Shown here: piece by piece, positions 53,607-62,758 of the stretch
Numbering within the stretch: position 1 is the stretch's first letter
Layout of the letters: every line of letters begins with the position of its first letter
NCBI GenBank assembly: GCA_027214385.1
Contig: JAPVXR010000003.1
Coordinates: forward strand, 62,001-126,000
DNA length: 64,000 bases
DNA from: Cryomorphaceae bacterium 1068
GTDB lineage: Bacteria; Bacteroidota; Bacteroidia; Flavobacteriales_D; Cryomorphaceae
Reading direction: 5' to 3'
Notes under the pieces: generated by a model
Seen by the model: only the letters and a program-made list of their open reading frames with translations
Told to the model about the DNA's origin: nothing
Database searches by the model: none
Position numbers and translations under genes: made by a program

Positions 53607-55211
53607 CTAGAGGTCGATAAACCCAAATCGGTACCGCTTGCCGCCATTGTTCATCGTGGCAAGAACCACTAGGTCTCCTTCTAAAGAAAAGAAAAACGGA
53701 GTGGTCAGACTCATTTCAAAAACGGCACCGCGATGCAAGTTCAACAGAGGCAGTCCATACTTTCGGTTAGGGTAAGCCAACTCACCGTTAGGCTCAACGA
53801 CCCGCATAAAAGTGGCGTAGCCCGTCTTTTCATCAAAGGCTTTTTTCTTCACGTACTTGGTGCCATCAGGTTCGGTCCACCCCGCCGGGGGGATACTCGG
53901 TAGAGAAAGCCTCGGGTTGCTCCAAAGTATGAAGAGTCGATCCTCTTTAAAATGATAAACAAATGAGCCGTACTCATCTACTTCGTACTTGTTTCTCAGG
54001 GTTTGGTCTTTCTTAAAGCATTGCCACCAGATGGTCTCACCATCGGATGCATCCAAGTTGAGAACTAAGAGGTCGTCATAGTATCGCTCATACTGATACT
54101 GCAGGGGAGAAGTGCCTTCTATGGTGCTGCTTCTCGTCGTCAATTGCTCCATCAGAATGAGCAGATTGCCATCTTTTCGAGCCAATACATCCTTGATGTA
54201 GAAGTCTTGAAGCTTTTCTTCTTCCGGATCGTCTACTGTTTTTCTGAACAGCAAGTAGCCTGCCAGTAGTTCGGCATCCCATGTGCTGCGAAGTTGTGTC
54301 TTTTGCTCCAGACCCTTGTTCAGTGCAAAGTACCAGTAGCCGTCAAGGTGCTTTTTAAAACTTGACTCCTTCTCAGTGTAGGTCGCAAATAGATAGAACT
54401 CCCCGTTAATGTTCGTTCCCATCTTGTGATCGAGCACGGCTAAGCCCTCGAGTCCTTCAACTTGGTACTCTTGCCATTTCGTATCGACAGAGTACGAGTA
54501 GAGATAGTAATACCAGCCCTTCGCATAGGTCTTTTTGAATAGAAAAGCCCTCCCGTTGTTATCCACTACTACATTATGGTGCAGAGCTTTGGAAGATTCT
54601 ATGGAATACTCGTGATCGTAGGTCCAGTCAATACTGAAATCATCAGTGTCAAAACAAGTCAGCCGCATTTTTTCCATCGTCTTTTTGACGAATGGCTGCT
54701 CGGAAAGGAGTACGAGCTTTTGCTGGTTCTCAGACAAAAAGAAATTGAAAAATCCTCGATTCCCCATTTTTTTAGCAGGAATAATGTCGAGATCCTTCAT
54801 GTGCTTGAGTTCTCCCGAGAGGCTCAATTGACTTACGGACAAGGTGTGTTTGCCTGTGGATTTGTTCCAGTGAGAAATAAAGGCGAAGATTTTTCCATTG
54901 GCTACCAAAATATCTTCGATGTCGTAAGAGTCGCCCATCACACCTCCGTTAAACTCAATGGGTACGGTGCTTTGAAGCTTGAGTTCGGGCGAGTACGATT
55001 CTATCCAATAAAAAGAGGTGAACGTCTCGTTGGTGTACTTTCTGAGGAGTACAAAACCTTGTTGATCGAGTACAAGCAGCTTGTCAATGCGTCTTTCCAA
55101 ATAATCATTGGTAGCGGGTTCGCCCCAATGGTACGCAGGCTCTTGTCCAAAACAAAACTGACCCAAGTGCATCGCAAGGGTCAGTAGGAATAGCCGTTTT
55201 ACAGTCGTCAT
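53607..55211 (-). CDS. Exported protein, unknown
   Basis: 534 residues with a signal peptide (MTTVKRLFLLTLAMHLGQFC, cut after about residue 23). The mature part is rich in aromatic strands and reads like a beta-propeller or other beta-rich fold (WYYYLYSYS, GEFYLFATYTEKE, LFILWSNPRL). I start at ATG 55211, which overlaps the stop of the upstream gene as TAATG; the frame extends to 55223 (MQRV). No family recognised. Coupled with the gene upstream. Confidence 0.75.
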   Translation of the reverse strand: MTTVKRLFLLTLAMHLGQFCFGQEPAYHWGEPATNDYLERRIDKLLVLDQQGFVLLRKYTNETFTSFYWIESYSPELKLQSTVPIEFNGGVMGDSYDIEDILVANGKIFAFISHWNKSTGKHTLSVSQLSLSGELKHMKDLDIIPAKKMGNRGFFNFFLSENQQKLVLLSEQPFVKKTMEKMRLTCFDTDDFSIDWTYDHEYSIESSKALHHNVVVDNNGRAFLFKKTYAKGWYYYLYSYSVDTKWQEYQVEGLEGLAVLDHKMGTNINGEFYLFATYTEKESSFKKHLDGYWYFALNKGLEQKTQLRSTWDAELLAGYLLFRKTVDDPEEEKLQDFYIKDVLARKDGNLLILMEQLTTRSSTIEGTSPLQYQYERYYDDLLVLNLDASDGETIWWQCFKKDQTLRNKYEVDEYGSFVYHFKEDRLFILWSNPRLSLPSIPPAGWTEPDGTKYVKKKAFDEKTGYATFMRVVEPNGELAYPNRKYGLPLLNLHRGAVFEMSLTTPFFFSLEGDLVVLATMNNGGKRYRFGFIDL

Positions 55212-55858
55212 TACTCTTTGCATTGAGCATTGTATTCGTCAATAATCTTTTCGAACGCAAGCATTCCGTATCCTTTTTCACCTTCCTCTATTTTTTTCGC
55301 AAGTTCAGGGTTCGCAGCAACGAATTCTGCCATTTTGCTCTTAAACTTGAGGCCAAATTGATCGATAGACTTAGGTTCATTGGTGCCCGCTATATTGATC
55401 ACCCACACCGGTGGATATTTCCGCTTGTTGAATTCCTCATCAGTTTCATTTTCTCCTTGTTGCATCACCAAATAATTGTCTGCTCTATTGTACCAGACAT
55501 ATTGATTGATGCAGCCTTCCTTGATTAATAGATTCGCACGGACAGGCTTTTTGAGTAATCCTCCGGAGTAGCTGATGCAGTGATACACCTTATCTGCCAC
55601 CTTGTATTCTTTAAGATCGGCAGTCTTATATTTTTCTTTGGTCTTCTTGTTTCCTTTTTCACCATAGAATACTACTTCATTTTGCATGGTGTACCGATTG
55701 TTATAGGTGATGAAGCCTTCTTTCTTGGTTCCGTCTTCTTCAATAACGTATCCCGGGTATTCTTCACCGTATCGGTATACGTCCGTGCTCCAGTCTTGGG
55801 CATTGGCATAAACAGCAAAACAGAAGATAAAGGATAAAATGGCTATTGTTCTTTTCAT
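55211..55858 (-). CDS. Exported protein, unknown, coupled to the next gene
   Basis: 215 residues with signal peptide MKRTIAILSFIFCFAVYANA. The mature region is mixed alpha/beta, Lys- and Tyr-rich, with VIEEDGTKKEGFITYNNRY, and two Cys near HCISYSG and the C-terminus. Start at ATG 55858. Its stop codon TAA shares a base with the start of the next gene (TAATG). Both are secreted and probably act together. Function unknown. Confidence 0.75.
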   Translation of the reverse strand: MKRTIAILSFIFCFAVYANAQDWSTDVYRYGEEYPGYVIEEDGTKKEGFITYNNRYTMQNEVVFYGEKGNKKTKEKYKTADLKEYKVADKVYHCISYSGGLLKKPVRANLLIKEGCINQYVWYNRADNYLVMQQGENETDEEFNKRKYPPVWVINIAGTNEPKSIDQFGLKFKSKMAEFVAANPELAKKIEEGEKGYGMLAFEKIIDEYNAQCKE

Positions 55859-56109
55859 GGTTATCAATTTGCGTCGAAAATACGTTTAATGAATAGACCC
55901 CTGTCAGATTTAACATTTTTAAGAATATCAACATGCACAAGAGTGAAAACAGGGCACTAAATAGGATCATCCGCTACGAGATATTGACACTACTCAGCGG
56001 CTCTGCAGACTTTCCCTCACTGCGCCTGTTGCTGACACCACTCCTCAGGGTTTGCTTATGGTAAGAGCGCTCTCCCGTGGCTTAGTGCCCCTCATCAAAT
56101 GAAATCTTC

Positions 56110-56388
56110 TTATTCACAGTTACTTCCTTCAAAGCTTTGCTCTCTATCCAAATCTTCTAAGGTGCTGCCATTGTAATTCCATATGATGTAGTTGTAGCGG
56201 CAGTCACACTCTTCTTCGGACTTTTTCAGATCTTCGGTGCAAAGGGCATAAAACTTTTTCTTCCCTTTTTTACTCCAATACGCTGAAGGTTTAGGCCGAG
56301 AATATCGGTCATGCTCTGTCAGACTAAAACGATTGGCAGGTTGTACTGAACGCGTACTTTTTTTCCTCTTTGCATCCCGGGGTTCCAA
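56110..56388 (-). CDS. Possible small ORF overlapping the TonB-C gene
   Basis: A 92-codon frame starting inside the TonB-C gene (56388) and ending at 56110. The part beyond the TonB-C stop has Lys/Cys-rich text such as ALCTEDLKKSEEECDCRYN that looks protein-like, while the first third is only the other frame of the TonB-C gene. It could be a small Cys-rich protein or the remains of a C-terminal extension lost by frameshift. Low support. Confidence 0.25.
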   Translation of the reverse strand: MEPRDAKRKKSTRSVQPANRFSLTEHDRYSRPKPSAYWSKKGKKKFYALCTEDLKKSEEECDCRYNYIIWNYNGSTLEDLDREQSFEGSNCE

Positions 56389-56738
56389 TCAGGCATGCGT
56401 TCTATCATAGCTATGGCAATACTATCCAGGTCGGGATGTAAGGATCTGAGAATTTTGGTTTCGGTTGTCCTACCGTCTTCATCTACTACAAAGGTGACGT
56501 AAATGGTTCCTGATACATTGGCTTTTTCGGCTGATTCCGTGTAGCGAATATTGTCACTCAAATACTTACTCATAGCTTCACGGCCACCATTGAAGTAAGG
56601 CATCGACTCGACGATTGTATAAGTGGTTGGTTCATCTTGGCTGTAAACAATTGCCACTCCAAAAAACAAATAGACAAGAGTGATTAAAGCTTTTAAAGGA
56701 ACAGCTGTCTGCCGAGATTTAAGTTCAGGAAGTTTCAT
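56319..56738 (-). CDS. Small secreted protein with TonB C-terminal domain
   Basis: 139 residues. Hydrophobic N-terminal segment (about 16-33; LITLVYLFFGVAIVYS), then a TonB C-terminal domain: VSGTIYVTFVVDEDGRTTET, LRSLHPDLDSIAIAMIERMP, WNPGMQRGKKVRVQYNLPI. There is no proline-rich linker as in TonB itself. I begin at ATG 56738 (MKLPELKSR); the frame goes on to 56855. Such short TonB-C proteins are common in Bacteroidota and their role is unclear; binding to outer-membrane transporters is inferred. Confidence 0.85.
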   Translation of the reverse strand: MKLPELKSRQTAVPLKALITLVYLFFGVAIVYSQDEPTTYTIVESMPYFNGGREAMSKYLSDNIRYTESAEKANVSGTIYVTFVVDEDGRTTETKILRSLHPDLDSIAIAMIERMPDWNPGMQRGKKVRVQYNLPIVLV

Positions 56739-56885
56739 CATATACCTCAATTCAATTGCTGAGCGTTGCAAAGCTATATATTCTTGTTTGTCCTGCCGCG
56801 GAGATGGGCAATGCTGCATCAAGTCGTTTCCGTATTTCTCTGTACTTATTTGCATTTGGTTAAACCGCTCCTGAGTCGCTTAGCG

Positions 56886-57090
56886 GTCACTCTGAGGCTT
56901 CCCGAATCACAAACTATGTGTCTCTTTTCCTTTGATGAATGTGGTGTCAAAAAAAAGTCTTCTTTGACATCAAAAAGATCTTTCTTGAAGTCAAAAAAAC
57001 CTCCCGTAGGACAAAAAATCTTTTTCAGCAGTCAAAATCAACTCATTTGGAGTCAAAGTCAGGCTTTTTTGTAGTGAGTTAAGTCTGTTT
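56886..57090. repeat. Repeated intergenic element, copy with about 6 units
   Basis: Starts with CGCTTAGCGGTCACTCTGA, a patch shared with the element at 50886. GTCAAA-type unit starts fall at 56945, 56969, 56990, 57011, 57031 and 57052, mostly 21 bp apart, with one 24-bp and one 20-bp step. It lies straight upstream of the first serine hydrolase gene. Confidence 0.8.
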
Positions 57091-57137
57091 TTGATAATAA
57101 AAACGATTTCTTTAGCTGGTCTAGTAAACCCTTCATA

Positions 57138-58253
57138 ATGACTACCCGATTCAAATTTACTATATTCTGCTTGCTTTGTACTGCTATTTGGGCAAAAGCC
57201 CAGTCTTTCGAAAATAGCTTAGAGGCCTTTTGTGATTCCGTCCACGAGGCCAATCCCTCTTCGGTGGGAATAATGGTACATGTCGAATCCCCTCAACGGA
57301 ATATTTCATTTAGCACGGCCAGCGGAGTTTCGTCAAAAGATGTCCGCACAGACTTGAATCCTGACCAGCCCGCCTTATTGGCCAGCAATACCAAAACCTT
57401 TGTCTCAGCAGCCATCTTGAGGTTGGTCGAGATGGGGCGCTTATCGGTAGATGATCCTACAGGCCTTTTGCTTTCTGAGAAAACGCGAACGCTTTTTGAG
57501 GGTGGGGGATACGACTTGAATGCCATCAAGGTGAAGCACTTAATGTCTCATACCAGTGGTGTGCGGGATTATGTCGATGAAGAATACATCAACTTTGTAG
57601 ATCAAAACCAAGGCTATAGGTGGACCCGCGACGAGCAATTGGAAAGGAGCATCGCGGCCGGAGAGCCTCTTGGAAATCCTGAATATACCTTTAGCTATGC
57701 TGATGCGAACTATCTTTTGCTTACCGAAATCATCGAAGGAATAACCGAAAAGCCATTTTACACAGCCATGCGTGAGCTTCTGCGCTATGAAGATTTGGGA
57801 TTGAATAATACATGGATGCCTTCGCTTGAAGAAAAACCCAAACAAACCAAGACCTTGGTGTACCAATATAACGAAAGCTTGGGTTGGGATTCTTACGAGG
57901 TAGATGTATCCGCTGATTTATACGGTGGTGGTGGAATAGCATCCACCACAAGCGACTTGGCCAACTTTGCGTACAAGCTTTTCCATTGCGAAATCGTGGA
58001 GGATACGACCACATTCAATTTGATATATACGAAGATCCCCACTCAGGACACCGTTCCAAGCCATTACGGTTTTGGATTGACTCGTTACGATGTTTCAGGA
58101 TATACCGCTTATGGACATGGCGGTTTTTGGGGAACGAAGGTGATCTATATCCCAGAATTGGATACTTCCATTGCTGTATTCGTTCTTGAGCGTGACCGTC
58201 GCAGTTTGACATCGGGAATAATCGATCACATTATTGGATTGTTGGAAGACTAG
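57138..58253 (+). CDS. Beta-lactamase-fold serine hydrolase (class C/DD-peptidase type), copy 1
   Basis: 371 residues, signal peptide (1-21). The penicillin-binding fold motifs are Ser83-x-x-Lys86 (SNTK), YADAN (Tyr187, where many relatives have Tyr-Ser-Asn) and HGGFWG (third motif, HTG type). Family members are D-Ala peptidases, esterases or beta-lactamases. It is paired downstream with a peroxiredoxin gene, a pairing repeated at 61514. It is preceded by the 21-bp repeat element, without a BlaI-type palindrome. Substrate unknown. Confidence 0.9.
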   Translation: MTTRFKFTIFCLLCTAIWAKAQSFENSLEAFCDSVHEANPSSVGIMVHVESPQRNISFSTASGVSSKDVRTDLNPDQPALLASNTKTFVSAAILRLVEMGRLSVDDPTGLLLSEKTRTLFEGGGYDLNAIKVKHLMSHTSGVRDYVDEEYINFVDQNQGYRWTRDEQLERSIAAGEPLGNPEYTFSYADANYLLLTEIIEGITEKPFYTAMRELLRYEDLGLNNTWMPSLEEKPKQTKTLVYQYNESLGWDSYEVDVSADLYGGGGIASTTSDLANFAYKLFHCEIVEDTTTFNLIYTKIPTQDTVPSHYGFGLTRYDVSGYTAYGHGGFWGTKVIYIPELDTSIAVFVLERDRRSLTSGIIDHIIGLLED

Positions 58254-58391
58254 CGTTAAACTGAAAACACAATCTCATATTAAGACAAGAGCATTATCTC
58301 TACAGCGTTTGCTAGTGTAACTGTTATCACAAAGAATAAGCATGGCTCAATCCACCTTTGAGTAGGATGAAAATTCCTTAAAACAAAAGCC

Positions 58392-59135
58392 ATGGAAGAT
58401 ACACGCGAATATGAAGTAGTCAGCATGCCCAGAATTGGCGATGCTGCTCCGAAATTTGAAGCTGTAACCACACAGGGAGATATCACTTTCCCCGATGATT
58501 ACAGTGGTAGTTGGGTAATACTTTTTAGCCACCCTGCTGATTTTACCCCCGTGTGCACCTCAGAGTTTATGACCTTCGCTACGATGGAGGAAAAGTTTAA
58601 TGAAGCCAATTGCAAACTGGTGGGACTTTCTATCGACGGACTCTACAGTCACATTGCATGGTTGAGGACCATCAAAGAGAAAATAGAGTACAAAGGGATG
58701 AAAGACGTGGAAGTGAACTTCCCGTTGATTGAGGACATCAAGATGGATGTAGCCAAGAAATACGGAATGATTCAACCCAATGAAGACTCTACAAAAGCGG
58801 TGAGAGCGGTTTTCTTTATCGATCCCAAGGGAATGATCAGAGCGATCATCTACTATCCTCTCAGTCTGGGAAGAAATTTTGACGAACTGCACAGGGTAGT
58901 TCTTGCCCTGAAGGCAGCAGATGAGTTTGGGGTAGCGACTCCGGCAGATTGGCGACCGGGCGATGATGTGATCGTAAGCCCCGCAGGATCTTGCGGTACT
59001 GCAAAGGATAGAATGGAAGACGGTGAGCTTGACTGCAAAGATTGGTTCTTCTGTACGAAAAAGCTGAGTAAAGAAGACGTGATGAACAAAGTTCTGAACA
59101 AAGAGGCGAAAAGACCCAAAGTGAGTTTGAATTAA
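58392..59135 (+). CDS. 1-Cys peroxiredoxin (Prdx6/AhpC-TSA class), copy 1
   Basis: 247-residue peroxidase that reduces peroxides. Peroxidatic Cys55 in PADFTPVCTSEF, with Arg in the conserved GRNFDE region. The C-terminal domain has three more Cys, in SCGTAKD and DCKDWFFC, unlike classical 1-Cys enzymes, so resolving Cys may exist. It is about 95 percent identical to copy 2 at 62759. Terminated by the palindrome at 59208. Confidence 0.95.
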   Translation: MEDTREYEVVSMPRIGDAAPKFEAVTTQGDITFPDDYSGSWVILFSHPADFTPVCTSEFMTFATMEEKFNEANCKLVGLSIDGLYSHIAWLRTIKEKIEYKGMKDVEVNFPLIEDIKMDVAKKYGMIQPNEDSTKAVRAVFFIDPKGMIRAIIYYPLSLGRNFDELHRVVLALKAADEFGVATPADWRPGDDVIVSPAGSCGTAKDRMEDGELDCKDWFFCTKKLSKEDVMNKVLNKEAKRPKVSLN

Positions 59136-59207
59136 TTCAGCTTACTCCGAATAGATGAAAGTAGTAGATTCGTAGTTAAAGGGTTATTCAGGTTTCGCCT
59201 GAAACAC

Positions 59208-59243
59208 AAAAGCCCCCGTCACAGCTGTGACGGGGGCTTTTTT
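59208..59243 (+). terminator. Intrinsic terminator of peroxiredoxin copy 1
   Basis: Perfect 17-bp self-complementary stem (59208-59224 with 59225-59241) with a GCCCCCGTCACAG core, no loop needed, and T-run on the right. Strong and also symmetric. Confidence 0.93.
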
Positions 59244-59395
59244 CTCTAACAAACCTAAAAATCTGTAGCTGAAGTACGGATCTAAAAAAGATTAAGTACT
59301 GTTATCTATCGGTTGAGGGAAATGCAATTAAAGAAGCATGGACACCTGCGAGAAAAGAAAAATCAACGATCCATCGACTCTCAGTTTGTTTTTGG

Positions 59396-60289
59396 TCAAG
59401 CTTTCTTCTGCCAGTAATAGCCTGAATCATCTATGTTGATCAGCTCTTCTGTGATGCCATGTTTTTCGCGGAAATCGTGAACGGCCTTTTTGCAAGCAGG
59501 AATCACGCCGTAGTCGTCAATGATTACGAATCCTCCCGGAGAGAGCTTGTAGTAAAGATTTACCAGGCCGTCCATGGTCGATTCGTACATATCACCATCC
59601 AATCGCATAATGGCCAGCTTGTCGATGGGTGCATCGGGGAGGGTATCTTTGAACCATCCTTTCAGAAACTTCACCTTATCATCCAGAAGGTCAAACTTTC
59701 TAAAATTCTCTTCCACCTGCTCCTTCGATATGCGCAGTTGCTCCAAGGAGTAGAGGTCATCTCCTGCATCTTCGGGATATTCCTCCACATTCGGTTTCGG
59801 TAAGCCTTCGAAGGAGTCAGCTACCCAGACATTGCGGTCTTGCTCGTATATATCAAATAGTGTTTTGGCAAAAATGCAAGCACCACCTCTCCAAACTCCT
59901 GTTTCTATAAAGTCGCCCTGTACGTCGTTTTTAACCACACTCTCAATGCAGTACTGAATGTTGTTCAGTCGTTTGGTGCCGATCATGGAATATCCATTGA
60001 TCGGCCAGCCTAGCCCGTTTTCGCGGAGTCGCTCACCATCACGAATCACCCCTGTGATCAGCATATTTTTCTTGGCCAAGCCATTGATCACTGCATTGAC
60101 AACAAAGCGCTTGAGAAAATTCGTTTGGCCTGGAGGATAGGGTGTGAGCTGGTATCTGTTCGCATTTCCCTTGTCAATTAGTACGTCTTTGAGCAATGCG
60201 ATGTGCTTTTGCTGCAGACTTGTGAGGTCGGTTTTCTTTTGAGTAGTAGAGTTGCCATTGGGCGAGGGGGCTGTATCGACTGTGTTCAT
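59396..60289 (-). CDS. TylF/MycF family O-methyltransferase
   Basis: 297-residue SAM- and metal-dependent methyltransferase of the macrocin-O-methyltransferase family. ETGVWRGGACIFA (SAM loop, about 142-154), WVADSFEGLPKPN, AIMRLDGDMYEST (Asp for metal) and VIIDDYG are visible. Family members modify sugar hydroxyl groups in natural products and polysaccharides. It stands alone between the two hydrolase-peroxiredoxin cassettes on the opposite strand, without glycosyltransferases nearby. Substrate unknown. Confidence 0.93.
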   Translation of the reverse strand: MNTVDTAPSPNGNSTTQKKTDLTSLQQKHIALLKDVLIDKGNANRYQLTPYPPGQTNFLKRFVVNAVINGLAKKNMLITGVIRDGERLRENGLGWPINGYSMIGTKRLNNIQYCIESVVKNDVQGDFIETGVWRGGACIFAKTLFDIYEQDRNVWVADSFEGLPKPNVEEYPEDAGDDLYSLEQLRISKEQVEENFRKFDLLDDKVKFLKGWFKDTLPDAPIDKLAIMRLDGDMYESTMDGLVNLYYKLSPGGFVIIDDYGVIPACKKAVHDFREKHGITEELINIDDSGYYWQKKA

Positions 60290-60588
60290 GAAGAGGTCGT
60301 TTTTGAGGTATAAACTTAGCCCATTTATTTTCGGTGTAGGAATGATAAATGACTAAATAAACAGAAGTTTTCACGATGAAATTCACAGTGAGTTGACCGT
60401 GTTTCGAAGCACAAGAATATGGAGAGGTAAGATTCCTCAACGCTATTTGCGTCGGGCAGATATTATTCTTGAGTTTTCGGCAAAAGCTTTCCGTACATTT
60501 AGAAACAATACCAAACGATTGAGAGTTATATCACCGCAACGAGCGTCCTGATTTTGATTGTTCAAGATAGTTCGTAAAAATCATAAAA

Positions 60589-61218
60589 ATGAAAACCATC
60601 CAATATCTTTCTTTTTTGTTTCTACTCGTTCCAATTATGGGAATCTCGCAGGATACAACTGCCACTTTTACAAGTATAGAAGAAGCGTTAAAAACCCCAA
60701 ATCAAGTCATTCGACTGGATTTGAGTGATCAGGAAATCGACTTTTCTCTAAAGTCTTTGCGCGAGTTTAAAAACATGGAATTTTTGAGTTTGAGAAACGA
60801 TCACTTGGAGCAACTTCCAATAGAAATCTTGGAATTGGAGCAATTGCGCGTATTGGACTTGAGTGGAAATGACTTCACAGAATTGCCTGAGGAATTCTTT
60901 AAATTGAAGAATCTGGAGGAGCTTTATCTCAACGACGAGAAGCGCTTGAATTTTACCCAATCTATTGACGTATTGAGTAAGCTACCCAACCTGAAGATTC
61001 TTCACCTCGAAAACGATCACATTTCCGAATTTCCAGAGAATATTTTCAAATTGGAAAAGCTAGAGAACCTGTACTTAAATGACAATGACTTGCACGAGAT
61101 ACCCCAGAGTATTCAAAAAATGAATCAGCTCAAATACCTCGACATTCAGAGAAACCCCATTCCACCCTCTATCCAGAATACGTTCAACCAGAACGGGAAT
61201 GTTTTGATTCGGTTTTAG
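60589..61218 (+). CDS. Secreted leucine-rich-repeat protein
   Basis: 209 residues with a signal peptide (about 1-21). The rest is five or six LRR units of the bacterial kind (LRVLDLSGNDFTELPEEF, LENLYLNDNDLHEIPQSI). It may bind proteins on the surface or in the periplasm. No C-terminal sorting domain is seen. Single gene between the cassettes. Confidence 0.9.
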   Translation: MKTIQYLSFLFLLVPIMGISQDTTATFTSIEEALKTPNQVIRLDLSDQEIDFSLKSLREFKNMEFLSLRNDHLEQLPIEILELEQLRVLDLSGNDFTELPEEFFKLKNLEELYLNDEKRLNFTQSIDVLSKLPNLKILHLENDHISEFPENIFKLEKLENLYLNDNDLHEIPQSIQKMNQLKYLDIQRNPIPPSIQNTFNQNGNVLIRF

Positions 61219-61239
61219 GGGAAACCCTGCACTGGGTTT

Positions 61240-61470
61240 ATCCTCGCCTCTCAGGATTTACAACCCTGAGGTTTCCAAATTAAATTACAATAAACACTGA
61301 ATTCTCAAATCTACCTATCTCGCCGCACGAGTGGATTCATTGTAGTCTAAAAATAGACGCGACGCATAACTCGTCTTTACATCGGGATGAAAAATTCTCT
61401 TTTCAGTCAAAACCAATCCTTCTTTAGTCAAAGTCAAGCATTTTTGTATCGAATTAAGTCACCTTTTATC
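61240..61470. repeat. Repeated intergenic element, copy with 2-3 units
   Basis: Contains CAGGATTTACAACCCTGAGG (near 61251), the CTGAATTCTCAAATCTAC patch shared with 50938-50960, and GTCAAA unit starts at 61406 and 61427, exactly 21 bp apart, followed by a diverged third. It lies straight upstream of the second serine hydrolase gene. Confidence 0.8.
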
Positions 61471-61513
61471 ACAAAAAATCGATTTCTTTCGAGCTTTTAT
61501 CAAACACTCGATA

Positions 61514-62626
61514 ATGAACAACCGACTCAAATTATCCTTCTTCTGCTTGCTGTTCCCGTTTGCTTGGGCTACTGCCCAACCTTTCGAAAACAACTTACAG
61601 GCGTTTTGTGATTCCGTCTACAGGGCAAATCCGTCGTCGGTAGGAATCATGGTTCACGTAGAGTCGCCCCAAAGGAATATTTCCTTCAGCATGGCCAGTG
61701 GATTTTCGTCAAAAGACGCCAATAATCCCTTAGAACCGGACCAGCCCGCCTTATTGGCCAGCAATACCAAAACCTTTGTCTCCGCCGCTATCTTGAGGTT
61801 GGTTGAAATGGGGCAACTGTCAGTCGATGATCCCGTGGGCCCTTTATTCTCTGAGAAAACGCGAACGCTTTTTGAGGGTGGGGGATACGACTTGAATGCC
61901 ATCAAGGTGAAGCACCTGCTGTCTCAAACCAGTGGAGTGAGAGATTATGTCAATGATGCCTACATCGACTTTGTAGACCAAAACAAAAGCCACAGGTGGA
62001 CCCGCGATGAGCAATTGAAATGGAGCATTAAGGCAGGAGGGCCTCTTGGCAGCCCTGAATATACCTTTAGCTACGCCGATGCAAACTACCTTTTGCTCAC
62101 CGAAATCATCGAAAGCCTCACCGATAAGCCTTTCTACACTGCTATGCGCGAGCTTTTGCGCTATGAGGAGCTTGGGCTGAACAAGACGTGGATGCCCTCG
62201 CTCGAAGAAAAGCCCGAGCAGACAAAAGAATTGGCACACCAGTACGACGATGACTCCGACTGGGATTCTTACGAAGTAGATGTCTCTGCCGATTTGTACG
62301 GCGGCGGTGGTATAGCTTCTACCACAAGCGACCTGTCTAATTTTGCCTATAAACTTTTCAATTATCAAGTCGTGGGAGACACCGCTACTCTTAATTTGAT
62401 ATTCACCGAAATCCCCACTCAGGATACCGTACCGAGCCATTACGGTTTCGGATTGTCGAATTATGAATTTTCAGGACATAAAGCATACGCCCATACGGGG
62501 TTTTGGGGAACCATGGTTTTCTACTTCCCCGAATTGGATACCTCTATCGCCGTATTTGTTTTGGAGAGCGAACAAAGTAACTTGGGAAGAAGCATAGTGG
62601 ATCATATCATCGGAATGCTCGAGTAG
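61514..62626 (+). CDS. Beta-lactamase-fold serine hydrolase, copy 2
   Basis: 370 residues, paralog of copy 1 over its whole length. SNTK (Ser83, Lys86), YADAN and HTGFWG motifs are present, with the third motif in the canonical HTG form here. Signal peptide about 1-22. Paired with a peroxiredoxin copy downstream. Substrate unknown; likely the same class of activity as copy 1. Confidence 0.9.
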   Translation: MNNRLKLSFFCLLFPFAWATAQPFENNLQAFCDSVYRANPSSVGIMVHVESPQRNISFSMASGFSSKDANNPLEPDQPALLASNTKTFVSAAILRLVEMGQLSVDDPVGPLFSEKTRTLFEGGGYDLNAIKVKHLLSQTSGVRDYVNDAYIDFVDQNKSHRWTRDEQLKWSIKAGGPLGSPEYTFSYADANYLLLTEIIESLTDKPFYTAMRELLRYEELGLNKTWMPSLEEKPEQTKELAHQYDDDSDWDSYEVDVSADLYGGGGIASTTSDLSNFAYKLFNYQVVGDTATLNLIFTEIPTQDTVPSHYGFGLSNYEFSGHKAYAHTGFWGTMVFYFPELDTSIAVFVLESEQSNLGRSIVDHIIGMLE

Positions 62627-62758
62627 TATCCGATCGATTCCATTATCTGTTTCCTTAGGTAAAAATTTGCCATTCGGGAGCATACGTAACCGCTGTCACA
62701 TTTGAATGCCATGACCTTGCCTACCTTTAAACAGGAAAAATCCCTTAACACAAAAGCC

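Noticed and set aside
57075-57137. BlaI-type operator upstream of the serine hydrolase
   Set aside because: No TACA-TGTA palindrome was seen there, nor upstream of copy 2, so direct control by BlaI is not supported.
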